A stretch of DNA of 9,923 nt, taken from NCBI GenBank assembly GCA_030433195.1, contig JAUIME010000128.1, positions 1 to 9,923 on the forward strand, given 5' to 3'. Both the position numbers and the translations under genes were made by a program. The notes beneath the pieces were generated by a model. That model did not search any database and was not told the DNA's origin. It saw only the letters and a list, made by a program, of their open reading frames with translations. Shown here in pieces: positions 1 through 6,318 of the stretch; positions within the stretch are counted from its first letter, which is position 1; the number at the start of each line of letters is the position of its first letter. This DNA is from a bacterium (lineage in GTDB: Bacteria > Planctomycetota > JACOTG01 > JAUIME01).

Positions 1-219
1 CGCCCCCTTCACCGTGGCCGCGCCCGCCGCCCCACAGTCCGCAGAAGCCCCACCGTGCGCGCCCCCGGAGCGGGCTCCGAGACCGCCTGAGGCCCCCCGA
101 AATCCGGTTTTCCTCTCAAGCAGATGCTCGACACGGGACGAAAGAGCGAATCGCGGAATCGGGGGTGACTCCCGGTTCCTTACGATCACGCAAACGGACT
201 CTCGGATCGAGGAGACTCA
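1..219. other. Leader region before pilM, content unresolved
   Basis: This stretch is GC- and proline-codon-rich at its left end. One + strand frame is open from the window edge to a TGA at 88-90 and could be the tail of an upstream gene. Another frame runs on into pilM and is less likely to be real. Neither peptide is recognisable. From about 91 to 208 the sequence is less GC-rich and looks intergenic. I could not find a -35/-10 pair good enough to call, although the pilM transcript probably starts here. The only firm element is the Shine-Dalgarno run GAGGAG at 209-214, 5 nt before the pilM ATG. Confidence 0.4.
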
Positions 220-1269
220 ATGTTCAGGAAATCGAAGTCCCTCATTGGGTTGGACATCGGATCGCACACTGCCAAGGCCGTCGAGCTGACGACGTCGGGC
301 GGCGAGACCTACGTGACCGCGACCGCCACGGTGGAGCTTCCGCCCGGTGAGGAGCGCAACGAGGTTCTCGCGAACATGATCCGTTCGTCCGACTTCCACA
401 CGCGCCGCGTCGCGACTGCCGTTTCGGGCAAGTCGGTCATCGTGCGTTACCTCAGCATGCCTCGGATGACGGACGAAGAGCTGCCGCGTGCGCTCGAGTT
501 CGAGGCGGACAAGTACATCCCGTTCGACATGTCCGATGTCGTGAAGGACTGCCAGCGTCTCGGCGGGCCCGGCGACATGAGCCTCGACGGAGTCGAGGAG
601 GACAAGATGCGGGTGCTTCTGGTCGCCGCCAAGCGCAACGTCGTCGACGACGCCGTGAAGGTCGTGCAGGACGTGGGCCTGCAGCCGAGCGTCATCGACG
701 TCGATGCGTTCGCGCTCGGCAACGCCTACGAGTTCGGCTTGCAATCCGGAGCCGACCCGGCCGAGGAGACCGCCGGCGTGGTCGCGCTCGTCGACATCGG
801 TGCGCGCAAGACGTCCATCAACATCCTCCAGGGAGATCAGTCGCTGTTCACGCGCGAGATCTACATGGGCGGAAACGACATCTCGCAAGCCGTGTCGAAG
901 CGCCTCGGGATGCGTCTCGAGGACGCCGAAGAGTTCAAGAAGAACCCTGGCGAGAGCGAAGCCGAACTCGAAGAAGCGCTCGCGCAAACGTTCGAAGATC
1001 TCGGCGGCGAAGTGCTTCTGTCGTTCGACTACTTCGAGAACCAGTTCGAGAGTCGGGTCGAGGAGGTGTTTCTCTCCGGTGGCTCGGCGAGGATGCCGAT
1101 ACTCGCTCCGTCCTTCGAGCGAATCTTCAATCGTCGGACGACGGTATGGGACCCGCTGGGAAGCCTGTCGCTGAAGCTCGCCGACACGAACCCGGAGGTC
1201 CTCGCGGAGCTTTCGAGTCAGATGGCGGTCGCGCTGGGATTGGCGTCGCGGATTCAAAAGGAGCGTTGA
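220..1269 (+). CDS. pilM: PilM, actin-like type IV pilus assembly ATPase-fold protein
   Basis: This encodes a 349-residue cytoplasmic protein of the PilM family (actin/FtsA-like fold). It binds nucleotide and the N-terminal peptide of PilN, tying the inner-membrane alignment complex to the cytoplasm. Seen directly: a phosphate-1 loop near residues 8-21 (GLDIGSHTAKAVEL), a phosphate-2 loop near 188-203 (VALVDIGARKTS) and a nucleotide-binding segment near 283-293 (VFLSGGSARMP). The central stretch 'ALEFEADKYIPFDM' is also typical of PilM. There is no signal peptide or membrane segment, and the length is usual for the family. The ATG has GAGGAG 5 nt upstream and gives the expected N-terminus. 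pilN starts 1 nt after the stop, so the two are very likely translationally coupled. An FtsA-like or GspL-like protein is the only alternative; the pilN-like neighbour favours PilM. Confidence 0.94.
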   Translation: MFRKSKSLIGLDIGSHTAKAVELTTSGGETYVTATATVELPPGEERNEVLANMIRSSDFHTRRVATAVSGKSVIVRYLSMPRMTDEELPRALEFEADKYIPFDMSDVVKDCQRLGGPGDMSLDGVEEDKMRVLLVAAKRNVVDDAVKVVQDVGLQPSVIDVDAFALGNAYEFGLQSGADPAEETAGVVALVDIGARKTSINILQGDQSLFTREIYMGGNDISQAVSKRLGMRLEDAEEFKKNPGESEAELEEALAQTFEDLGGEVLLSFDYFENQFESRVEEVFLSGGSARMPILAPSFERIFNRRTTVWDPLGSLSLKLADTNPEVLAELSSQMAVALGLASRIQKER

Positions 1270-1270
1270 G

Positions 1271-1975
1271 ATGATTCACATCAATCTGCTTCCGAACGAC
1301 ATGCGCAAGAGCGAAGGCCTGCCGCTTCGGCGGATCGGCGCGCTCGCGCTCGGTGCCAGCGTCGTCAGCGCGTCGCTGATGCTCTTGCTCACGGTCCACT
1401 TCGGCCTGATGCAGACAGCGCGCGGCCAGCATGGCCACGCCGAGCAACGGCTCGCCGGGCTCACGCCGGACGTCAAGTACGCCGATGCCCTCTCGAAGGA
1501 GAAGGCCGAGTACAAGCGGCGCAGCGAGACGATCCAGACGATCAGCGACTCGCGCGTGCTGTGGACCAAGAAAGTCGACCAGCTCTTCGACGTGATCGAC
1601 TTCGGCGAGAAGGCCGACCGTCACTTCGTCTGGCTCAACGACCTCAAGGTCAGCGCGCCTCGCTCCTCGGCCGGCAAGCGCAAGGAACAATCGGGCGGCG
1701 AGCTCGAGATTCGCGGCTTCTCGGCTACCGAGGACCTGCAGAAGTACTCGGACTTCCACGAGGATCTCAAGAAGAGCGCGTTCTTCGAGGACTTCAGCGA
1801 CATCAACGACCCGGCCGGGAAGGTGATGAGCTTCCAAGAGGACGTGCATCCGCAGAAGGCTTGGGACTTCAACCTGAAGATGACGCTCTTGGCCGCGGAA
1901 GAGCGCGCCAAGCAAGCGAAGACGGCAGCGGAGAAGCCCAAAGCGGCCTCCGACAAGAAAGCCGCGTCGAACTGA
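1271..1975 (+). CDS. pilN: PilN-like inner-membrane alignment protein
   Basis: This encodes a 234-residue bitopic membrane protein. Residues 2-8 read IHINLLP, matching the conserved INLLP motif with which PilN occupies a groove in PilM. One hydrophobic segment at about 22-42 crosses the inner membrane. A predicted periplasmic part follows, with a helical, charged stretch at about 50-95 and then a more mixed domain. PilN and PilO form heterodimers in known type IV pilus systems. The protein is somewhat longer than the usual 180-200 residues; part of the excess is a Lys/Ala-rich tail at 208-234. The start is supported by AAGGAG at 1258-1263, inside the end of pilM, and by the immediate INLLP motif. 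Beyond that motif similarity is hard to judge by eye, so the call rests on motif, topology and position between pilM and a pilO-like gene. Confidence 0.87.
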   Translation: MIHINLLPNDMRKSEGLPLRRIGALALGASVVSASLMLLLTVHFGLMQTARGQHGHAEQRLAGLTPDVKYADALSKEKAEYKRRSETIQTISDSRVLWTKKVDQLFDVIDFGEKADRHFVWLNDLKVSAPRSSAGKRKEQSGGELEIRGFSATEDLQKYSDFHEDLKKSAFFEDFSDINDPAGKVMSFQEDVHPQKAWDFNLKMTLLAAEERAKQAKTAAEKPKAASDKKAASN

Positions 1976-2005
1976 TCTCCAATCACCGTCTGAATCGAGG
2001 AAATC

Positions 2006-3331
2006 ATGAGGCCCACCCGAAACAAGGAAGAAGAGCGCAAGAAGATCTTCGTGATCCTCGGCGGCAGCTTCCTGCTCGCGCTCCTGTTCGTCGGGCTCGC
2101 CTACATCGAGTACGGCCGAGTCAAGACCGTGCGGGCGAATACGGAGACGGTCGAATCGCAGATCGCGGACGCGGAGCTGAAGCGCGAGAAGATCCCCGAT
2201 CTCGAGAAGGACGTCATCGTTCTCCGTGAGAACCTGGCCGAGTACGTGAAGATCTTGCCCGACGATCGTGAAGTCAACGACTTCGTCACGCGGATCAACC
2301 AGTTCGCGGAAACGACCGGGGTCGTGGTCACGACGCTCGAAGACGTCGTGCGACGCGACACCAAGAAGAAGCAGAAGGACGCGTTCGAGCGCGTCGCCTA
2401 CAAGCTCAACCTGGCGGGCGACATCAACCAGGTGCTCTCGTTCATGAATCTGTTCGAGAACCACGAGCGCTTCGTGAAGATCCCTTCGTTCACGGTCAAG
2501 GCCGGGAAGAAGACGAAGGACATCTCCATTGCGGACGTGAATCACGAAGTCGATCTGCTGCTCGAGACGTTCGTCTACAACTCGGGGGGAAGCGGCCTCA
2601 ACAAGGTCACGATCCCGAGCTTCGAGAAGAAGCGCGAGAAGTACGAGGCGGAGATCTTCGGTGCGCGGCAGAACCTCTCGATCGAAACCTACGCCTTCGA
2701 AGTCAACGAGCATCGTCGCGATCCGTTCCTCGATCCGCGCATCTCGGCGGCCGACGCGCAGGCGCTGACGCTCGCTCAAGAGCAGAAGAAGCTCGGCGAA
2801 CTGCGTCAAGAGCTCGCGGCGATCGAACAGTCGATCCAGTTCGAGGTCGACGAGAAGGATCTGCTTCGCAAGAGCGAGCTTCGACATCGCACCGACGACT
2901 CGATCCGCGCTCTCGTGGCGACCGTCGATCTCGCGCACAACGAAGAGTGGTTCACGATCAAGCAACTACGAGAAGAGTTCGAGGACACCATCGTGCAGCC
3001 GCTGGCGGAGATCCTCGACAAGCGTAATCTCGCTCCCGAAGCCGCACCGCTCACCGTGGCGGATCTGCGCGAAGTGCAGAGCCACATGACCGAGCTGTTC
3101 GACGAGGGGAGCTACACGGAAGTGATCGAGCAGTATGAAGGACTCGCGACGCGAATCGACCCCGCGGAGCAGTCCGGTGAATTCCACGTCGTGCTCGAAG
3201 AAGTGGCGAAGATGAAAGAGCACGCCGTCGCGATCCTCGAATTCCAGGAACGGGACATCGCGGCGATTCACGAAGACGCGATCGAGTTCCAGTTCCGCGC
3301 GATCCGCATCAGCAAGCTGATCCACGAATAG
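2006..3331 (+). CDS. pilO: PilO-like protein with PilP-type RRDPF motif and added helical domain
   Basis: This encodes a 441-residue bitopic protein, about twice the usual PilO length. Residues 1-13 are charged and cytoplasmic, about 14-34 form one membrane segment, about 38-78 look like a coiled coil, and about 80-200 match the PilO periplasmic region (for example 'REVNDFVTRINQFAETTGV'). PilO pairs with PilN and helps align the pilus machine with the secretin. After a linker, residues 237-241 read RRDPF, the signature near the start of the PilP periplasmic segment. The PilP beta-domain that should follow is not visible. Residues about 246-441 are instead charged and apparently helical, with a TPR-like stretch around 'LFDEGSYTEVIEQYEGLA'. 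The start has GAGGA at 1997-2001, 4 nt upstream. No frameshift is evident. The PilO assignment of the N-terminal half is fairly firm; the function of the C-terminal half is unknown. Confidence 0.78.
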   Translation: MRPTRNKEEERKKIFVILGGSFLLALLFVGLAYIEYGRVKTVRANTETVESQIADAELKREKIPDLEKDVIVLRENLAEYVKILPDDREVNDFVTRINQFAETTGVVVTTLEDVVRRDTKKKQKDAFERVAYKLNLAGDINQVLSFMNLFENHERFVKIPSFTVKAGKKTKDISIADVNHEVDLLLETFVYNSGGSGLNKVTIPSFEKKREKYEAEIFGARQNLSIETYAFEVNEHRRDPFLDPRISAADAQALTLAQEQKKLGELRQELAAIEQSIQFEVDEKDLLRKSELRHRTDDSIRALVATVDLAHNEEWFTIKQLREEFEDTIVQPLAEILDKRNLAPEAAPLTVADLREVQSHMTELFDEGSYTEVIEQYEGLATRIDPAEQSGEFHVVLEEVAKMKEHAVAILEFQERDIAAIHEDAIEFQFRAIRISKLIHE

Positions 3332-3384
3332 AGGCTCGCATCCGACTCCGTTCGAGAACCCTTCAATCTGAGGAGACGATTTCG

Positions 3385-5406
3385 ATGACAGCTCTACGCT
3401 CTAGCGCCGCGCTCGTCGTGGCATGGTCGATCGCCCTGACGGCGGTCGGTGCGCCCCCGGACGGGGACATCGATCGGCTGACGGAAGATCACTATTCCTC
3501 GCAGAAGCCGGGATTCTCGTCACGCATCTCGATCGACGTGACGGAGAAGCACCTCCCGGACATCGTCGACGTGATCCGGTCGGCGTCGGGGGCCAACATC
3601 GTGCTCGATCGCGGCCTCGAGGAAGAGACCGTGACGATCGCGCTCGTCGACGTGCCATGGCGCAAGGCTCTCGACCTCGTGTCGGAGAAGGCGGGCTGCC
3701 TCGTCGATGATGCCGGTAACGGGATCCTGCGTGTGCGCAAGCCGCCGCGCGTGACGTTCTACTTCCCGGACACCGACATCCGTAAGGTCATCGATGCGGT
3801 CGCGAAGGTGAGTGGCGCGAACATCATCGTCGCGCCCGAGGTCCAGGGTACGGTCAACATGCGTCTGACCGACATCCCGTGGCGCACCGCGCTGGACAGC
3901 ATCTGCAAGACGCTCGGCTACACGGTCGTCCAGGACTCGCAGAACATCCTGCGCGTCGTCAGCCCGGCGACGCTCGTCGACCAGCTCGAGACGCGCGTCT
4001 TCGAACTCAAGTACGTGAAGCCGCCGGAGACCTACGTGCCGCTCATCGAGTCGGACTACGCCATGGGCGATCCGAAGGCTCCGTCGCAAGATCCGGAAGA
4101 AGACTTCACGATCCTCAAGGCGCTGCGCAAGGCGCTGTCGTCGCAGGGATCGATGGAGTACATCAGCGGCCGCAACATGCTCGTCGTCACCGACACGCGC
4201 CCCGTCCTCGACGCGATGGAGCGCATGATCGAACGCATCGACCAGGAGCCGTCGCAGATCTTCGTCGACGTGAAGTTCGTCACGACGTCGAATCGCGACT
4301 TCTTCGACTTCGGTACGGACGTCGGCGATCAGGGCTGGCAGATCTCGACGTCGGGTGGATCGATCCCGAGCCGCTTGCCGTTCAACCTCGGTGACGGTGG
4401 CTTCGAAGATTGGTTCATCGCGCAGGACAACCGCGACGGTCCCTGGGGATTCCCGGACGCCGGTCCCGGCGGGAACATCAACGGGATCGAGTCCGACGGT
4501 TCGCTCTCGGGTGTCGTCAGCGGTCAGTCGGCCGTGCAGTACGGAACGCTCGACTTCACGCGGGCGAGCTTGACGCTTCGACTCCTGAAGCGCGACTCGA
4601 CCACGAAGATCGTGCAGGCGCCGAAGCTCCTCGCGCTCGACCACGAGACGGCGACGATCGTCGTCGGCGAGACGGTGCGCTTCGCGCAGGTCGAGGCCGA
4701 ACAGGGCCAGGCCGGGGGGCTGCGGGTCGGGATCGAAGAGGCGGACAACTCGCCGGTTCAGACCGGCTTCCAGCTGCTCTTCACGCCGCACATCATCCCG
4801 GGTACCGACAAGATCATCCTCACGGTGATCCCGAAGGAAGAATCGCTCACGGGCTCGAGCACCGAGATGCCGGGCTTCGACGTCTTCACGTTCGGAAGCG
4901 GCGGTTCGCAGGCATCGATCCCGCTGCCGCGCGTCGCGTCGCGAACGCTCGTCACGAAGATGCTGCTCGAGAGTGGCCAGACGGCCGTCATCGGCGGGCT
5001 GCTGTTCGAGACGGAAGCCGAGACGATCCAGAAGCTGCCGTTCCTCGGCGACCTCCCGTTCATCGGGTGGCTGTTCCGCAACGAGACGTCGAACCGCGTG
5101 AAGGAGAACCTCATCGTCTTCATCACGCCGACGATCGTTCGCAGCGCTTCGGAGACGCGCGGTATCCTGCGTGACGAGCTGCGCGACGGCATGAAGGACC
5201 TCGAAGCCGAGTTCCCGACGCTGTTCAACCCGAAGATGTCGCCGGATTGGAGCTACGCGGACCGCGTTCTGCCGCGCGCTTGGCGCGGCGACGACGACGA
5301 TTCGGGCTCCGACGAGGAGTATCAGCTCGAAGGCAACGAATCGAGCGACTACGAGCTCGAGGAGATCGACGCCGACGGCTACGAGCTCGAAGAGATCGAC
5401 GGCTAG
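3385..5406 (+). CDS. pilQ: PilQ-like outer-membrane secretin
   Basis: This encodes a 673-residue secretin, the multimeric outer-membrane pore through which a pilus passes. Residues 1-23 form a signal peptide without a lipobox (likely cut after VGA). Two STN/N0-like domains follow in tandem at about 44-118 and 123-195, each with 'SGANI' and a 'PWR.ALD' stretch. An N1-like domain lies at about 199-290 and the secretin domain at about 291-590. The secretin hallmark runs from 'VASRTLVTKMLLESGQTAVIGG' through 'LPFLGDLPFIGWLF' to 'ENLIVFITPTIV' (575-586). A Gly/Pro/Asp-rich insertion near 313-375 may be part of the gate. No AMIN peptidoglycan-binding domain is seen, unlike many PilQ proteins. The C-terminus is strongly acidic and ends in three 10-residue repeats. 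AGGAG at 3371-3375 supports the start. A GspD-type secretin is possible, but the pilMNO neighbours favour PilQ. Confidence 0.94.
   Translation: MTALRSSAALVVAWSIALTAVGAPPDGDIDRLTEDHYSSQKPGFSSRISIDVTEKHLPDIVDVIRSASGANIVLDRGLEEETVTIALVDVPWRKALDLVSEKAGCLVDDAGNGILRVRKPPRVTFYFPDTDIRKVIDAVAKVSGANIIVAPEVQGTVNMRLTDIPWRTALDSICKTLGYTVVQDSQNILRVVSPATLVDQLETRVFELKYVKPPETYVPLIESDYAMGDPKAPSQDPEEDFTILKALRKALSSQGSMEYISGRNMLVVTDTRPVLDAMERMIERIDQEPSQIFVDVKFVTTSNRDFFDFGTDVGDQGWQISTSGGSIPSRLPFNLGDGGFEDWFIAQDNRDGPWGFPDAGPGGNINGIESDGSLSGVVSGQSAVQYGTLDFTRASLTLRLLKRDSTTKIVQAPKLLALDHETATIVVGETVRFAQVEAEQGQAGGLRVGIEEADNSPVQTGFQLLFTPHIIPGTDKIILTVIPKEESLTGSSTEMPGFDVFTFGSGGSQASIPLPRVASRTLVTKMLLESGQTAVIGGLLFETEAETIQKLPFLGDLPFIGWLFRNETSNRVKENLIVFITPTIVRSASETRGILRDELRDGMKDLEAEFPTLFNPKMSPDWSYADRVLPRAWRGDDDDSGSDEEYQLEGNESSDYELEEIDADGYELEEIDG
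5320..5406 (+). repeat. Three tandem 30-bp repeats coding the acidic PilQ tail
   Basis: Units lie at 5320-5349, 5350-5379 and 5380-5406, the last shortened by the stop codon. They encode YQLEGNESSD (residues 646-655), YELEEIDADG (656-665) and YELEEIDG (666-673). The second and third units differ at only one base over their first 21 bases, so this is a recent or conserved in-frame duplication. The first unit is more diverged, and it follows an already acidic stretch with four Asp in a row. Confidence 0.85.
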
Positions 5407-5454
5407 TCGTACGATCGGCCGCGGATGCACGGCCGGGGATTCTCGAAACGGAGC

Positions 5455-5501
5455 CGAGGGGCGCTCTCACGACCGAAGGGTCGGGGGGCGCCCCTCGTTT
5501 T
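5455..5501 (+). terminator. Intrinsic terminator after pilQ
   Basis: A 10-bp stem pairs 5455-5464 (CGAGGGGCGC) with 5488-5497 (GCGCCCCTCG). It encloses a second small hairpin (CGACC at 5470-5474 with GGTCG at 5479-5483) and is followed at once by TTTT at 5498-5501. It lies about 50 nt after the pilQ stop and would close the pilMNOQ transcript. The T tract is short, so some read-through is possible. Confidence 0.82.
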
Positions 5502-5548
5502 ATGGGGGAGCGCGCGCCCGATCTGGACCCGACGTGCGGCTCGGAGGG

Positions 5549-5589
5549 CGCCGAACGGCCTCGAATCGGCCCCGAGACGGCCGTTCGCG
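5549..5589. repeat. Inverted repeat just upstream of a possible promoter
   Basis: CGAACGGCC at 5552-5560 and GGCCGTTCG at 5579-5587 form a perfect 9-bp inverted repeat with an 18-nt spacer. The pairing can extend outward by two pairs across one bulged base. No T tract follows, so it is not a standard terminator. It ends only 2 nt before a possible -35 box (5590-5595), which would suit an operator or an RNA structure. The function is unknown. Confidence 0.5.
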
Positions 5590-5619
5590 TTGACTCGGGG
5601 TCGAGCGCTTTGGTATCCC
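5590..5619 (+). promoter_or_regulatory. Possible sigma70-type promoter for the DUF2344-rng unit
   Basis: TTGACT at 5590-5595 matches the -35 consensus at five of six positions. An 18-nt spacer leads to TATCCC at 5614-5619, a poor -10 box, preceded by TG at 5611-5612 as in extended -10 promoters. It lies after the pilQ terminator and about 45 nt before the next start codon, where a promoter is expected. The weak -10 keeps this tentative. Confidence 0.32.
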
Positions 5620-5664
5620 TTCCGCTCAGGCACCTGGGAGACGCCGCGCCCCGATCGGATCCCG

Positions 5665-6318
5665 ATGGCAAGATACCTCGTACGCTTCGCGAAGTTCGGA
5701 CCTCTACGGTTTCTCTCGCATCTCGACACCGTCGAGATCTTCAAGCGTGCGCTGCGCCGGGCGGGAGTGCCGGTCGCCTACTCGCAGGGGAACGTCCCCG
5801 CGATGCGGATCGCGATCCTGCATCCGCTTCCCGTCGGTGCCGAATCCGAGTGCGAGTACCTCAACTTGGAGCTCCGCGCCGGGGTGCCGACGTCGTGGCT
5901 CGTCGAGAGGCTCGCGCCGCAGCTCCCGAGCGGCCTCGAAGTTCGCTCCGTTCGAACGGCGTATCGGAAGTTCTCGTATCCCCGATTCGACTTCACGTAC
6001 CGCGTCGAGGTCGCCGAGGGCGAGGCTCATCTTCCTTCCGAGAGCCGCGTGCGGGAACTTCTCGAGCAGGAAGAGATCCCGCTCGTCCGACATAAGAAAG
6101 GGAAGGAACGGACGGACGACGTCCGACCTTTCATTCGAGATATCCATCGCGGTCCCGATCACGTGCGGATGCGCCTGGCAGCCGTCGAAGGCCAGTCGGT
6201 GCGCCCCGAAGAAGTCTTCGCGCTCTTGAGCGAGGACGGATCGAGTACGGGTCGAGACGAAGCGAGCCCGCGGCTCACGCTGCGGATCAGAAAACTGGAA
6301 GTCGACTATGGGGACTGA
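5665..6318 (+). CDS. DUF2344 (TIGR03936, radical-SAM-linked) protein
   Basis: This encodes a 217-residue soluble protein of the DUF2344/TIGR03936 family, which usually sits beside, or is fused to, a TIGR03960-type radical SAM protein. The molecular role of the family is not firmly established; its steady link to RNase E/G, L21, L27 and Obg genes hints at RNA or ribosome work. Seen directly: the family-like N-terminus 'RYLVRFAKFGPLRFLSHLD' (residues 3-21), then 'ALRRAGVPVAYSQG', 'LPVGAESECEYLNLEL', and near the middle 'RHKKGKERTDDVRPFI'. I chose ATG 5665 because the family match begins at residue 3. An in-frame ATG at 5425 would add 80 residues translated from the pilQ terminator and intergenic DNA. 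The chosen start has no strong Shine-Dalgarno site (nearest GGGAG about 24 nt upstream). Its end overlaps the RNase start by 11 nt. No radical SAM gene adjoins it in the window. Confidence 0.87.
   Translation: MARYLVRFAKFGPLRFLSHLDTVEIFKRALRRAGVPVAYSQGNVPAMRIAILHPLPVGAESECEYLNLELRAGVPTSWLVERLAPQLPSGLEVRSVRTAYRKFSYPRFDFTYRVEVAEGEAHLPSESRVRELLEQEEIPLVRHKKGKERTDDVRPFIRDIHRGPDHVRMRLAAVEGQSVRPEEVFALLSEDGSSTGRDEASPRLTLRIRKLEVDYGD

Noticed and set aside
61..90. Small hairpin CGGAG/CTCCG in the leader region as a terminator of an upstream gene
   Set aside because: The stem is only 5 bp, no T tract follows, and it may lie inside the tail of a coding frame ending at 90.
14..289. Small Pro/Ala-rich + strand frame crossing the start of pilM
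   Set aside because: It overlaps the first 70 nt of a certain gene in another frame, has no recognisable content, and its ATG lacks a Shine-Dalgarno site.
2711..3331. A separate or broken pilP gene inside or after pilO
   Set aside because: The RRDPF motif is in the same unbroken frame as the PilO part, with no start codon and ribosome site just before it. The glycine-rich PilP beta-domain pattern is not visible downstream.
5425..5664. Upstream ATG adding 80 residues to the DUF2344 protein
   Set aside because: The added part would be translated from the pilQ terminator and the inverted repeat. Family similarity begins only at the ATG at 5665.
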